NCBI RefSeq assembly: GCF_014466955.1
Contig: NZ_AP023396.1
Coordinates: forward strand, 5,518,001-5,582,000
DNA: 64,000 bases
Reading direction: 5' to 3'
DNA from: Nocardia wallacei
GTDB lineage: Bacteria > Actinomycetota > Actinomycetes > Mycobacteriales > Mycobacteriaceae
Part shown: positions 27,900-36,291 of the stretch, in pieces
How positions within the stretch are numbered: position 1 is the first letter of the stretch
Layout of the letters: the number at the start of each line of letters is the position of its first letter
Translations under genes and position numbers: made by a program
Notes under the pieces: model-generated
Told to the model about the DNA's origin: nothing
The model's input: the letters and a program-made list of their open reading frames with translations, nothing else
The model's database searches: none

Positions 27900-27965
27900 T
27901 CTAGCGTCGCTAGAATGTAGAGCGACAGTAACATCCCCTCGGCCACGTTGTCTAGCGCTGCTAGG
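27900..27965. promoter_or_regulatory. Paired CTAGC-N3-GCTAG palindromes upstream of the PPOX gene
   Basis: TCTAGCGTCGCTAGA at 27900-27914 is a perfect 15-bp palindrome; TCTAGCGCTGCTAGG at 27951-27965 is the same type with mismatched outer base. They are 51 bases apart, flanking the expected promoter of the PPOX gene (start 27875). No regulator gene is adjacent. A MarR- or TetR-type repressor encoded elsewhere would be the obvious binder. Confidence 0.75.
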
Positions 27966-27967
27966 TC

Positions 27968-28879
27968 TTACGCCCGGCCGCGCACGCCCACCGGGTCTCC
28001 CGCCCCGGCGGCCCCGACCGGTGTATCGCGTTCGTCATGCAGCGTGGGCGAATTCGCCAGCAGGACGACACCGCCGATCACCGTGACGGCAGCGGCCGTG
28101 AGAGGCAACGCCCGCGGGTAGGCCGAGGCGGTGAACAATGTGAGCCCCGCGGCGTAGCTGAGGACCGGATCGGTGATCGTCATGGTGGTGAGCGCGGTGG
28201 GGAGCGACCCGCGGGCGAAGGCCTCCTGGGTGAGGATGCCGCCGATCACGGTGGAGAACGGCACCCCGAGCCACGCCCAATGTGGTTGCGGCAGCGCGGG
28301 AGTCGCGACAGCCATCAGCACGGCGGTGGCGGCGAAGCACCATCCCGCCGCCACCGCCGTCAGCGCCGAACGCCACTGGGTGCCGCCGAACACCCGGCCC
28401 GCGACCAGCAGCACAGCCACCGCCACAAGGACGAGGCACCCGGCGATCGGCAGCCGGTCCGCACGCACCGGTCCCACCGGAACGGATTGCGCCACCAGCA
28501 TTGTCAGCCCGCAGCACACCGCGACGGTGCCCGCCCAGTCGCGGGCCAGCAGCCGGATCCGGCGCCGCCGAGCCGCGAACGGCAGCGCGAACAGCAACTG
28601 CACCACCAGCAATGCCTGCACCGTCGAAATCGACCCGTACCGCAAAGCGACCGCGTGGCACAGGAATCCGGCGGCACTGCACGCCTGCCCGAGCAGCCAG
28701 CGCCGGTTGGTCAGCAGGGTCCGCGCGATCCCGGCCACGGCCAGCGGCCCGGACGCCGACTCCACGGCGAGCGCCGCTCCGCGCACACTGCCCTGCTGCC
28801 ACGCCGCCGACACCGCGAACAACAGGGCGGCCGGCAACGCCGCAGCGCTACCGGCCGCCCACGGCCCGAGTGTCAGCAC
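27968..28879 (-). CDS. DMT-superfamily (EamA-like) membrane protein
   Basis: A 303-residue integral membrane protein with about nine to ten hydrophobic helices in two similar halves, as in drug/metabolite transporters of the EamA type. Sample helices are AALPAALLFAVSAAWQQG at the start, ALLVVQLLFALPFAARR, GTVAVCCGLTMLVAQSVPV, LVLVAVAVLLVAGRVF, AAGWCFAATAVLMAVATP and ALPLTAAAVTVIGGVVLLA near the end. The C-terminal tail is soluble and Asp/Gly-rich. The start is GTG 28879. The substrate is unknown; in actinobacteria this group is annotated simply as DMT family transporter. Confidence 0.82.
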   Translation of the reverse strand: MLTLGPWAAGSAAALPAALLFAVSAAWQQGSVRGAALAVESASGPLAVAGIARTLLTNRRWLLGQACSAAGFLCHAVALRYGSISTVQALLVVQLLFALPFAARRRRIRLLARDWAGTVAVCCGLTMLVAQSVPVGPVRADRLPIAGCLVLVAVAVLLVAGRVFGGTQWRSALTAVAAGWCFAATAVLMAVATPALPQPHWAWLGVPFSTVIGGILTQEAFARGSLPTALTTMTITDPVLSYAAGLTLFTASAYPRALPLTAAAVTVIGGVVLLANSPTLHDERDTPVGAAGAGDPVGVRGRA

Positions 28880-28935
28880 AGGCCCATCCTCGGCGTGTCC
28901 GGTGAATCCGGAGTGTCGCCGGAATGGACCCTGGG

Positions 28936-30390
28936 CTACTTGTAGGTCGCCAGGCAGGCGCCCTCACCATCGAGCACCCCGGTCCGGAACGCCTCCAGCC
29001 GCTGGTAGCCGCCCGGCACCAGCTTGCCGTCCACGTCACTGGCCGCGAGACCGTCGGACAGCAGGCCCGACACGGCGGCATCCAGGTCCCCGGACGTCAG
29101 CCGCGGATCGCTGGCCGGGTCGCTCAGCTTGGTGGTGATCACCCCCGACAGGCACGCCGTGCGCAGGCCCGCGGACTCCGCGCCGGACAGCGGCAGGTTG
29201 CGCTCCTTCTCCACGGCGAGCGCATAGCGCGAGATGAACACCAGGAAGGCGTTGTAATTGCCTTCCACCACCGCCGACAGCGGTTCGTCCGCGCCCGGCA
29301 ACGCCCCGGCTCGCGCGGCCAGTCCCGGCACATTGGCGCCGATCTTGTTGGCGGCGGGGCAGTACGAGACCGGCTCCACCGCGGTGTCCTGCGGGCAGTT
29401 CCGCACGATGCCGGAGTAGTCGTACTGCGGCGGCTGCGCCAGCGGGTAGATACGGCCCAGCGCCTGGGCGACCAGATCGAGCGACGCGTTGTCGACCGGC
29501 AGCTGGTTCTCCTGGTCGTCCTCCTCGAAGCTGGTCGGCAGTCCGCCGCGACGCTCCTTGATCTCCTTCTTGTTGATCGTCTTGCAGCCTTCGGTGCCGT
29601 CCTGCCAGCCGATCTGCACCGCGGTCACCCGCTCGAACGCCGAACCGTGCGAGTTGTTCCTACCCTCCGGATCGTGATCGCGGACGGCGACCGCCGCACC
29701 CAGCACCCCGTTGAGCCCGTCGGTGGTGTTGAGGGTGAAGTGCGCCGAGCCGCCCTCCGCCACCCGACGCAGGAACACCCCGGCGAAGCAGTCGGCCTGC
29801 TGCTCCAATACCAGTGTGGGAGTGAAGAATCCGTTCAACCGGGCCTGATCCTGCAGCGAATGACCGTACTCGTGGGCGAGCACCATCACCACCGCCATCT
29901 TCCCGTACTTGTCGGTGATCAGCGGCAGCAGTTTGCCGCGGTCCCAGCCGATGGTCTTGTCCAGCTTGCAGTACGCCGCGTTGACCATGCGGTAGGTCGT
30001 CGACTTGCAGAATTTCACCGCCTGCTCCTCGGGAGCGCGCGCGTCCCAGGAGATGAAGCGGTCCACGGGTTTGAACGTGCCCTTGAAGAACTTCGGATAC
30101 TCGGCGCCCCAGTACTCCTGGAGATCCGCCAGCGTATTCAGCGCCAGCCGGTCCATCTCCCCGCCGTCGCCGTTCTCCGCCTGCAGCGGCGCGTCCGGCA
30201 CGCCCGAGCGAGGGCCGCTGGGCCCGTTGCCCTGGGTCGCGCCGGCGACCTCCCACGGGTCACCGGAGTCGGTGACCCCCGCCTGCTGGACCGCGGTGCC
30301 CGTCGACTCTCCGCCGCATCCGGCCAGCGCCGCGACCAGCACGAGCAGTCCCGCGAGTGCCACGAACCGCGGCCGTATGTGTCGTATCAA
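28936..30390 (-). CDS. Lipoprotein neutral zinc metallopeptidase
   Basis: A 484-residue exported lipoprotein. I choose the unusual TTG start at 30390 because GGGGAGG lies 8 bases upstream and it yields a classic signal peptide (MIRHIRPRFVALAGLLVLVAALAGC) with lipobox LAGC; GTG 30417 and an ATG further up are alternatives that add non-signal residues. The zinc motif is His173-Glu-Tyr-Gly-His177 in VLAHEYGHSLQDQ, followed by LVLEQQADCFAGVFLRRV, whose Glu is the probable third ligand. This matches the putative neutral zinc metallopeptidase family of actinobacteria. Eight cysteines suggest disulfides. It probably works at the outer face of the membrane; its substrate is unknown. Confidence 0.88.
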   Translation of the reverse strand: MIRHIRPRFVALAGLLVLVAALAGCGGESTGTAVQQAGVTDSGDPWEVAGATQGNGPSGPRSGVPDAPLQAENGDGGEMDRLALNTLADLQEYWGAEYPKFFKGTFKPVDRFISWDARAPEEQAVKFCKSTTYRMVNAAYCKLDKTIGWDRGKLLPLITDKYGKMAVVMVLAHEYGHSLQDQARLNGFFTPTLVLEQQADCFAGVFLRRVAEGGSAHFTLNTTDGLNGVLGAAVAVRDHDPEGRNNSHGSAFERVTAVQIGWQDGTEGCKTINKKEIKERRGGLPTSFEEDDQENQLPVDNASLDLVAQALGRIYPLAQPPQYDYSGIVRNCPQDTAVEPVSYCPAANKIGANVPGLAARAGALPGADEPLSAVVEGNYNAFLVFISRYALAVEKERNLPLSGAESAGLRTACLSGVITTKLSDPASDPRLTSGDLDAAVSGLLSDGLAASDVDGKLVPGGYQRLEAFRTGVLDGEGACLATYK

Positions 30391-30552
30391 ATTGTTCGCC
30401 TCCCCGATTACCGTCACGCACCCGGACCACGACGATCCGGTTCCGCGCCAGCGGTTCCCCCGTCTCCGAGCGCCCACATCGTAATCGCTTGCCACGCCGT
30501 TGGCGCAACGTCGCCTCGACACCCAGGTGCGGGAAGTTCGGCGTTTCGGGGT

Positions 30553-31779
30553 TCACGCCAGCCGGGAGGCGCGCGCGTTCAGATATCGCTGCTGCGGGAG
30601 GCTTCTCGCGCGCGCCGCCGCCGCGCGGTAGGCGGCTCGGGCGCCGTCGCGATCACCGAGCATCTCGCGCAGATGCCCTCGCACGGCATCGACGCGGTGG
30701 TCGTCCGGCAGTCGTTCGGCGACCTGCTCGACCAGAGCCAGGCCCGCGGCGGGTGTGCGGGACATCGCCACGGCGACGGCGTAATTCAGCAGCACCATCG
30801 GATTGTCGCCGAACTCCAGAAGCCGCTCGTACAGCAGCGTGATCTGCGGCCAATCGGTCGAGGCGTAGTCCGGTGCCTCGTCGTGCAGCGCGGCGACAGC
30901 AGCCTGCAATTGGTAAGGGCCGACGGGACCCTGCGGCAACGCGGCAGTGATCAGCTCGACACCCTCGGCGATATCTCGTGCGCGCCAACGGCTCCGGTCC
31001 TGCTCCTGCATGGGAATCAGCTCGCCCGCGGGGCCGGTTCGCGCCGGGCGGCGGGCATCGGTCAGCACCATCAGCGCCAGCAGACCCGCGACCTCGCTCT
31101 CGCCCGGCAGCAGGCGATTCAGGAGCCGGGTCAAACGGATTGCCTCCGAGGACAATTCGGATCGATGCAGATCCGCACCGGACGTCGCCGCGTACCCCTC
31201 GGTGAAGATCAGATACAGCACGTGCAGGACCGCCGCGAGCCGTTCGTCGCGTTCGGCCGGCGAGGGCGCGGCGAAACGGATCCCGCTCTCGGCGATCACC
31301 TTCTTGGCCCGGGTGATGCGCCGGGTCATCGTCGCCTCGGACACCAGGAAGGCACGGGCGATCTCCGCGGTGGTGAGGCCGCCGACGGCGCGCAACGTCA
31401 GCGCGATCTGCGAGGACGCGGACAGCGCCGGATGGCAGCACATGAACAGCAGGATCAGCGTGTCGTCGGCGTCGGCAGGCCGGTCGGCCGCCGGTGCCAG
31501 CCATTCCTCCGGCAATCGCCGGTGCACCACGGCATCCTCGCGCGCTCGCCGCGCCTGCTCGCTGCGCAGCAGATCGGTGAGCCGCCGCGCGCCGACGGTG
31601 ATCAGCCAGCTCAACGGCCGCTCCGGCAGCCCCTCCGCCGGCCAGCCGGTGGCGGCCGCGAGCAGCGCCTCCTGCACCGCGTCCTCGGCAGCGTCGAAAT
31701 GCCCGAACCGGCGCACCAGCGCGCCGAGGACCTGCGGCGCCAGTTCGCGCAGCAGGTCGTCGAACTCGGTGCGGGACAT
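30553..31779 (-). CDS. ECF sigma factor of the ECF42 group (DUF6596)
   Basis: A 408-residue RNA polymerase sigma factor. Sigma region 2 is visible in LLRELAPQVLGALVRRFGHFDAAEDAVQEALLAAATGWPAEGLPERPLSWLITVGARRLTDLLR, and region 4 in ALTLRAVGGLTTAEIARAFLVSEATMTRRITRAKKVI. The long C-terminal TPR-like extension (from about 190, LHVLYLIFTEGYAATSG ... LLYERLLEFGDNPMVLLNYAVAVAMS) is the DUF6596 type that defines ECF42 and is thought to control activity in place of an anti-sigma factor. Its ATG overlaps the stop of the YCII gene by one base, the usual ECF42 arrangement. Targets in Streptomyces include YCII/DGPF proteins. Confidence 0.93.
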   Translation of the reverse strand: MSRTEFDDLLRELAPQVLGALVRRFGHFDAAEDAVQEALLAAATGWPAEGLPERPLSWLITVGARRLTDLLRSEQARRAREDAVVHRRLPEEWLAPAADRPADADDTLILLFMCCHPALSASSQIALTLRAVGGLTTAEIARAFLVSEATMTRRITRAKKVIAESGIRFAAPSPAERDERLAAVLHVLYLIFTEGYAATSGADLHRSELSSEAIRLTRLLNRLLPGESEVAGLLALMVLTDARRPARTGPAGELIPMQEQDRSRWRARDIAEGVELITAALPQGPVGPYQLQAAVAALHDEAPDYASTDWPQITLLYERLLEFGDNPMVLLNYAVAVAMSRTPAAGLALVEQVAERLPDDHRVDAVRGHLREMLGDRDGARAAYRAAAARARSLPQQRYLNARASRLA

Positions 31780-32183
31780 CAGATCTCGTCCGCGGACTCC
31801 ATGATGGGCCGGACGTCGGCGTAGGCGCGGTCGTAGGCTTGCTGCGGCGCCGGGCAGCCCCGCAGCCGCGCCGCGATCTCGGTGGCGCGGTCGAAGCTCT
31901 CGCACTCGACGATCCAGTATCCGGCCAGTACCTCCTGGGTCTCGGCGTAGGGGCCGTCGGTGACGAACGCCGCGCCGTCGCGGTTGCCGACGCGGCGGGT
32001 GTGCACCGGGGCGGCCAGGCCACGGGTCTCCACCAGCTCGCCGGACTCCTCCAGTTCCCGGTTGAACGCGGTCATGAACTCGGTCATCTTCGCGAAATCC
32101 TCCGGGGTCCAGGCGGATTCGCCGCTGCCGCCCATGCCGTCGTAGTCCTGCTGCGAGCCGTAGCTGAGGATCATGTACTTCAC
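31779..32183 (-). CDS. YCII/DGPF-domain protein, partner of the ECF42 sigma factor
   Basis: A 134-residue protein with the YCII-related fold: MKYMILSYGSQQDYDG, a helix WTPEDFAKMTEFMTAFNRELEESGELVETRGL, then the DGPF-like motif FVTDGPYAETQEVLAGYWIVECESFDRATEIAARL. I set the start at GTG 32183, which has GGAG 6 bases before it, rather than GTG 32189, which touches that site. Its stop overlaps the sigma-factor start (TGATG), giving coupled translation. DGPF proteins are near-universal partners of ECF42 sigma factors; their biochemical role is unknown. A divergent TetR gene starts 146 bases away. Confidence 0.9.
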   Translation of the reverse strand: MKYMILSYGSQQDYDGMGGSGESAWTPEDFAKMTEFMTAFNRELEESGELVETRGLAAPVHTRRVGNRDGAAFVTDGPYAETQEVLAGYWIVECESFDRATEIAARLRGCPAPQQAYDRAYADVRPIMESADEI

Positions 32184-32291
32184 GGTCACTCCTTTCGACC
32201 GGCGCCCCGTCGGCGCCTCTCACCGGGTACGTCGGAGCTGTCCCTCAGTTTCGGACATCGCACGGCGGAACGCACGGAACAATTTTCTTAT

Positions 32292-32337
32292 GGAACTCAC
32301 GGTTCCGTATGTGCTAGGTTTCGGAACCGTGAGTTCC
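32292..32337. promoter_or_regulatory. Mirror pair of GGAAC-N5-GTTCC operators at the TetR start
   Basis: GGAACTCACGGTTCC (32292-32306) and GGAACCGTGAGTTCC (32323-32337) are each palindromes and are also exact reverse complements of each other, so the whole 46-base element has two-fold symmetry about 32314. The second copy contains the GTG start of the TetR gene (32329). The site lies 109 bases upstream of the divergent YCII-sigma operon, so that operon could be co-regulated. Confidence 0.85.
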
Positions 32338-32928
32338 GAAACTTCGCCGCCGCGGCCGGGCCGCCCGTTGTCCGGCGACACCGACCGGGCGGTGCGAGAG
32401 GCCACGCTCGCGCTGCTGGCCGAGGTCGGTTACGCCGGGCTGCGGGTGCAGGACGTGGCCGACCGGGCCGGGGTCGGCAAGGCCGCGCTGTACCGGCGCT
32501 GGCCGTCGAAGGCCGCGCTGGCGCTGCATCACCTCATCGGCGATCTGCGTCCGCGCGAGTATCGCGACACCGGCAGTCTGCGTGGTGACCTGCGGGAGGT
32601 GGCAACGGATTTCGTCACGCGCATGGCCCATCCGCGGGTGCGAGCGGTGCTGCCGGAGATCCTGGTCGACCTGCTGCGCGACCGCTCGCTGCAGAGCGTT
32701 TTCGAACAGGTCTGCCTGCTGCCGGAGCAGGAACTCATCCGCCGGGTCGCCGTGCGGGCGGTACAGCGTGGCGAACTCGCCGCGCTGCCCGACTTGCGGT
32801 GGGCACACGCACAATTCGCCGGGCCGCTGTTCCTGTGGCTGCATCTGCTCGGCGGTGACGACTCGGGCCTGGTGGATCGAGTCGCGAATACGGTGGCGGC
32901 CGCCTGGCTGCATCCTGAGGAGTACTGA
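32329..32928 (+). CDS. TetR-family regulator, co-transcribed with DoxX
   Basis: A 199-residue TetR protein with the DNA-binding domain GDTDRAVREATLALLAEVGYAGLRVQDVADRAGVGKAALYRRWPSKAALALHHLI and a C-terminal domain of the TetR_C type (REVATDFVTRMAHPRVRAVLPEILVDLLRDR). The frame is open further upstream, but the GTG at 32329 gives the family N-terminus (VSSETSPPRPGRPLSGDT). This start lies inside the second copy of a symmetric operator, strongly suggesting self-repression and perhaps a leaderless message. The stop overlaps the DoxX ATG by one base (TGATG), so DoxX is its co-expressed partner. Confidence 0.92.
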   Translation: MSSETSPPRPGRPLSGDTDRAVREATLALLAEVGYAGLRVQDVADRAGVGKAALYRRWPSKAALALHHLIGDLRPREYRDTGSLRGDLREVATDFVTRMAHPRVRAVLPEILVDLLRDRSLQSVFEQVCLLPEQELIRRVAVRAVQRGELAALPDLRWAHAQFAGPLFLWLHLLGGDDSGLVDRVANTVAAAWLHPEEY

Positions 32929-33287
32929 TGAACATCTGGTTGTGGGTGGGGCAGATCGTCCTCGCCGCTTCCTTCATTCTCGGCGGACTCGCCAAGGTCG
33001 CCGTACCCGAGGACAAGCTGCGCGGCGCGATGCCGTGGGTCGACGACCTGTCACAGCGCGCGGTGACCGGGATCGGCGTGGTCGAAGTGGTGGGTGGCGC
33101 CGGTGTCGTGCTGCCCTGGGCGACCGGCATCGCGACGATCCTCACCCCGGTCGCGGCGGTGGGGCTGGCGCTGGTGATGGTCGGCGGGTTCGCCACGCAC
33201 CTCCGCCGCGCCGAGTACGGCCGTTCGCTGTCGAACGTCGTGTTGTTCGTGATCGCGGTCCTGGTCGCGGTCGGCCGGTTCACCTGA
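32928..33287 (+). CDS. DoxX-family membrane protein
   Basis: The 119-residue protein has four transmembrane helices (IWLWVGQIVLAASFILGGLAKVA, AVTGIGVVEVVGGAGVVLPWATGI, ILTPVAAVGLALVMVGGFATHLRR, LSNVVLFVIAVLVAVGRF) with the DoxX-type GGLAKV after the first. DoxX-like proteins are small redox-associated membrane proteins of mostly unknown role; some mycobacterial members act with superoxide detoxification. It is translationally coupled to the TetR gene. Its last 8 bases overlap the 3' end of the convergent repeat protein gene. Confidence 0.9.
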   Translation: MNIWLWVGQIVLAASFILGGLAKVAVPEDKLRGAMPWVDDLSQRAVTGIGVVEVVGGAGVVLPWATGIATILTPVAAVGLALVMVGGFATHLRRAEYGRSLSNVVLFVIAVLVAVGRFT

Positions 33288-35973
33288 CAAGTTGCGAACC
33301 GGACTCCGGGGCAACGTATTTCGGCACGGCCTCGGCCAGTGCGTCGTGCAGGACCGTGGCCGTCTTCCCGGCGCGTTTGCCGTGCAGTACCACCTCGGTG
33401 AACCCGTCGACGAGCGCCTGGGCGGGATCGAGCGGGTTGTAACTGCCGCCGAGCAGGGAGTCGGTGAGCGCGGTCTGCCACGCCTTCTCGTGCGCTTTGA
33501 AGCCCCCGGCCCGGTCGAGGGCGTGACCGTATTCCTTGACGACGGCCGCGTACACGGCACGCTCGAACTTGCGTCTGGACCACCGCCGTCGCGGTTGCTC
33601 GGACTCTTCCGGCCGGATCACGGTTCGATCCAGCACGAGCCAGAAACCGCCGCTGTCCTCGGTACCCGGCCCGGGTCCGGTCCGCTGCACCGCGGCACCG
33701 CCGGGCTCACCGATCTCGATGCCGCGCAACGGAATCGGATACTTCGCATGCAGATCGTCGAGCGCCGACGCGATCACGCGAGCCGTACGTGGATCGAGCC
33801 CGTCCCGATCACATCCGATGATCTCGAGACTGCGGACAGGCGGCTCCTGCCGAGGGTCCGGCAGCGGGTCCGTAGGCAGTTGCGGCGGTTGCCGCAGCAC
33901 AGGTTGCGACCCCGACTCCGCTGCCACGGGTTCGCCCACCGAAGGTTCGGTGGATCGCGGTCCGGCCGACCGAGGCCGAGGCCGCAACAGATCCGCCGAC
34001 GAAGGATCGGCCAACACCGGACCACCCCGAACCTGCGAGCCCGCCGCCGAAGGCCGCGGCCGCAAGAGGTCGGCCGAGGACGGATCCGCCAACACCGGAC
34101 CACCACCAACCCCAACCTCGGCCCGCGAATCGCTCACCACAGGGCGGGGACGCAGCAGATCGGTCGAGGAGGGATCCGCCAGCAGGGGACCACCGACCGC
34201 ACCTGCTTTCGACCGCGATTCCGTCAGCACAGGACCGAGTACCTCTGCTTGCGATTGCGTCTCCGCCACCATCGGGGGCACAGCACTATGAGGGTCGTCC
34301 GCTGTCCGCGATTGCGGTACCCGAGGGCGAGGCCGCAGCAACTCCGCCGACGATGGGTCCGCCAGCACCGGACCGCTGGGGACACCTGCCTCCGAACGCG
34401 CCTCCCTCGACACGGGGCGCGACCGCAGGAGCTCGTCCGACGACGGATCGGGCAGCACCGGACCACCCGGGACGCCGGTCTCCGACCGAGGTTCCTGCGG
34501 CGCGGACCGAGGCCGCAAGAGGTCCGCCGAGGACGGATCGGGCAGCACCGGACCGCTACGCACACCTGTCGGCGGTCCGGATTCCTCGAACGAAGGTCCG
34601 GGCGGCGCGGCGTTCGTGAGCGACGGGGTCACAGGGATCGCCTCGGCGCGCTGTTCCGAAGGCCGTTTCCTCGAAACAGGCTGGGGCCGGGGAACATCCA
34701 CCGACGCCGGTTCGGCAGGCACGGGCTCGGGTGGGGGAGGCTGCGGCGCCGGTGTCCGGGCTCGCGGCGGTCGCTTGGGCGGGGGCTGGGCCGACAGCCG
34801 GCCGGTCTGCAGACGGCCGGGCGGCAGGGGCTTGGCGGTGCCGTACGCGTGGGTGTGCCGTGGATCCGGCTTGCGTACCGGCTGCGGTGGTGAGACAGGT
34901 TGTCCTGACGGCGAATCGGTGTCGGTAGCGGGAACGGATGCCGAAGCCGTCGAGGGCTGGGCCGCTGATGCCGGATTCGAACGGACAGAACGTTTGGTCC
35001 ACGGCGTCGGGCCGGGCTTCCCGGCCCGCGTACCGGAGGACGAAGTAGCGACAGCATCCTGACCCGGCGCAGCCTCCGCCCTTGCCCTCCGCACTCGCTG
35101 CCCCGTCACCTCCGACCCCGCCCGCTGAACCGGCACGGTCCCATGCGCCGCCGTGCCCAGCATCCGCCGCCGCTCCGCGACATCCGACAACGCCGACTGC
35201 TCCACCACCACCCGTCGCGTAGCACCGGTCCATGCGTACCCCGGCCCCACACTCGACATCGACTCCCCCGCCGAATCCCGCCCCTGTGCATCCGCCAGCG
35301 CACCTTCGACGGCCGAATCCCCCACCACCACATGCGACAACACACCCTCGACCCCTGAATCCCGCGCAGCCGCATCCGGCAACCCACCCCCTACCGCCGA
35401 ATCCCCCACCACCGCATGCGACAACACACCCTCGACCGCCGAATCCCGCGCGGCCGCTTCCGGCGACCGACCCTCGACCGCCGAATCCTGTGCCGCTGCA
35501 ACGGGTAACGCGCTCCCCACCGCCGCACCCGACGCCGAGCTCCGCGCCACGACGGGCTGCGCCGAATCCCGCGCCGAGTCCTGCCCCGCTGCGCCCGGCG
35601 ACCACATCTCCCTCGCCCCTGCGTGCGGCGACGGATATTTCGCCGCGACGCCCGGTATCGCCCCGTGCGTCGCCGGGTCCGAGCTCGCTTCCCGCGCCGC
35701 CGAACCCAACATCGCCCGCGGGTTCACGATGCCGGGAAGCCGCCCCCGCGTCACCCCACTCGGTGGCGCTGCCCTTTCCGCCGAGCCGGGCATCACTCCC
35801 GACGGAGCCGTACCTGTCTCCACAGGCGCCCGAGCCTCGCCCAGATGAGTTTCGGCGGCGGCGATGGCCTCCTTCAAACCGTCGACGGTCCGCGAGGCCT
35901 GGGCGATGAGCTGCTCCAACGTCGCCACCAGCGCACGCAATGTGTCCGTGTCGGACTGCGGGTGCTGGCTCAC
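33280..35973 (-). CDS. Large low-complexity repeat protein with degenerate zincin-like C-terminal domain
   Basis: 897 residues from a GTG start at 35973 preceded by AGGAG. Residues 10-47 form a helix (TLRALVATLEQLIAQASRTVDGLKEAI). Residues 50-300 are Ala/Ser/Gly-rich with imperfect repeats around RDSAVEGVLSHAVVGDSAV; 300-470 is Pro/Arg-rich. From about 470 to 665 the unit GPVLADPSSADLLRPRP occurs six times with variation. The folded C-terminal domain (about 705-897) begins VRSLEIIGCDRDGLDPRT and includes AAVVKEYGHALDRAGGF, which looks like a zinc-protease HExxH whose first His is Lys (KEYGH). No signal peptide or membrane helix is seen. I know no named family; the layout recalls surface or conflict-system effectors. 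Function unknown. Confidence 0.75.
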   Translation of the reverse strand: MSQHPQSDTDTLRALVATLEQLIAQASRTVDGLKEAIAAAETHLGEARAPVETGTAPSGVMPGSAERAAPPSGVTRGRLPGIVNPRAMLGSAAREASSDPATHGAIPGVAAKYPSPHAGAREMWSPGAAGQDSARDSAQPVVARSSASGAAVGSALPVAAAQDSAVEGRSPEAAARDSAVEGVLSHAVVGDSAVGGGLPDAAARDSGVEGVLSHVVVGDSAVEGALADAQGRDSAGESMSSVGPGYAWTGATRRVVVEQSALSDVAERRRMLGTAAHGTVPVQRAGSEVTGQRVRRARAEAAPGQDAVATSSSGTRAGKPGPTPWTKRSVRSNPASAAQPSTASASVPATDTDSPSGQPVSPPQPVRKPDPRHTHAYGTAKPLPPGRLQTGRLSAQPPPKRPPRARTPAPQPPPPEPVPAEPASVDVPRPQPVSRKRPSEQRAEAIPVTPSLTNAAPPGPSFEESGPPTGVRSGPVLPDPSSADLLRPRSAPQEPRSETGVPGGPVLPDPSSDELLRSRPVSREARSEAGVPSGPVLADPSSAELLRPRPRVPQSRTADDPHSAVPPMVAETQSQAEVLGPVLTESRSKAGAVGGPLLADPSSTDLLRPRPVVSDSRAEVGVGGGPVLADPSSADLLRPRPSAAGSQVRGGPVLADPSSADLLRPRPRSAGPRSTEPSVGEPVAAESGSQPVLRQPPQLPTDPLPDPRQEPPVRSLEIIGCDRDGLDPRTARVIASALDDLHAKYPIPLRGIEIGEPGGAAVQRTGPGPGTEDSGGFWLVLDRTVIRPEESEQPRRRWSRRKFERAVYAAVVKEYGHALDRAGGFKAHEKAWQTALTDSLLGGSYNPLDPAQALVDGFTEVVLHGKRAGKTATVLHDALAEAVPKYVAPESGSQLVR

Positions 35974-36241
35974 CGATCTCTCCTGCTCGTTTCACCGCTC
36001 CAGCACCGGCCAACAAGACCGATGCCACCGGCGGCGAGAACTACTTTCCCACGCCCGGCGCGACTCAGCCTCACCAACAGCGAGGATGGCTGTGTCATGC
36101 CCACGATCGATCGAATCATCGAAACGTCATCCGCGCCAACAGCAGCGGCACGGAGCCGTATGGCCGGGCTGTTCGATCCCATGCTGTTCAGGCTGGGTGA
36201 CTCCTACGGCCGATCGCGCAGTCGGCACCATGTCCCGTGTC
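35974..36241. other. Intergenic region upstream of the repeat-protein gene
   Basis: 268 bases (318 to the next gene). It holds the promoter of the repeat protein on the minus strand, with AGGAG at its start. Open plus-strand frames across it give Arg/Ser-rich products without family features. Nothing else is supported until the hairpin at 36242. Confidence 0.45.
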
Positions 36242-36282
36242 GGGAAGGCAATGGCCCGAAGGGGTTCGGCCATTGCCTTCCC
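36242..36282 (-). terminator. Terminator of the small Ala-rich gene
   Basis: GGGAAGGCAATGGCC (36242-36256) and GGCCATTGCCTTCCC (36268-36282) form a perfect 15-bp stem with an 11-base loop, 9 bases after the stop of the gene ending at 36292 (minus strand). Very strong; it may act in both directions. Confidence 0.88.
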
Positions 36283-36291
36283 GGCGACACA

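Noticed and set aside
35153..35848. Plus-strand 231-codon frame inside the repeat-protein gene
   Set aside because: Low-complexity mirror of the minus-strand repeats; no start signal.
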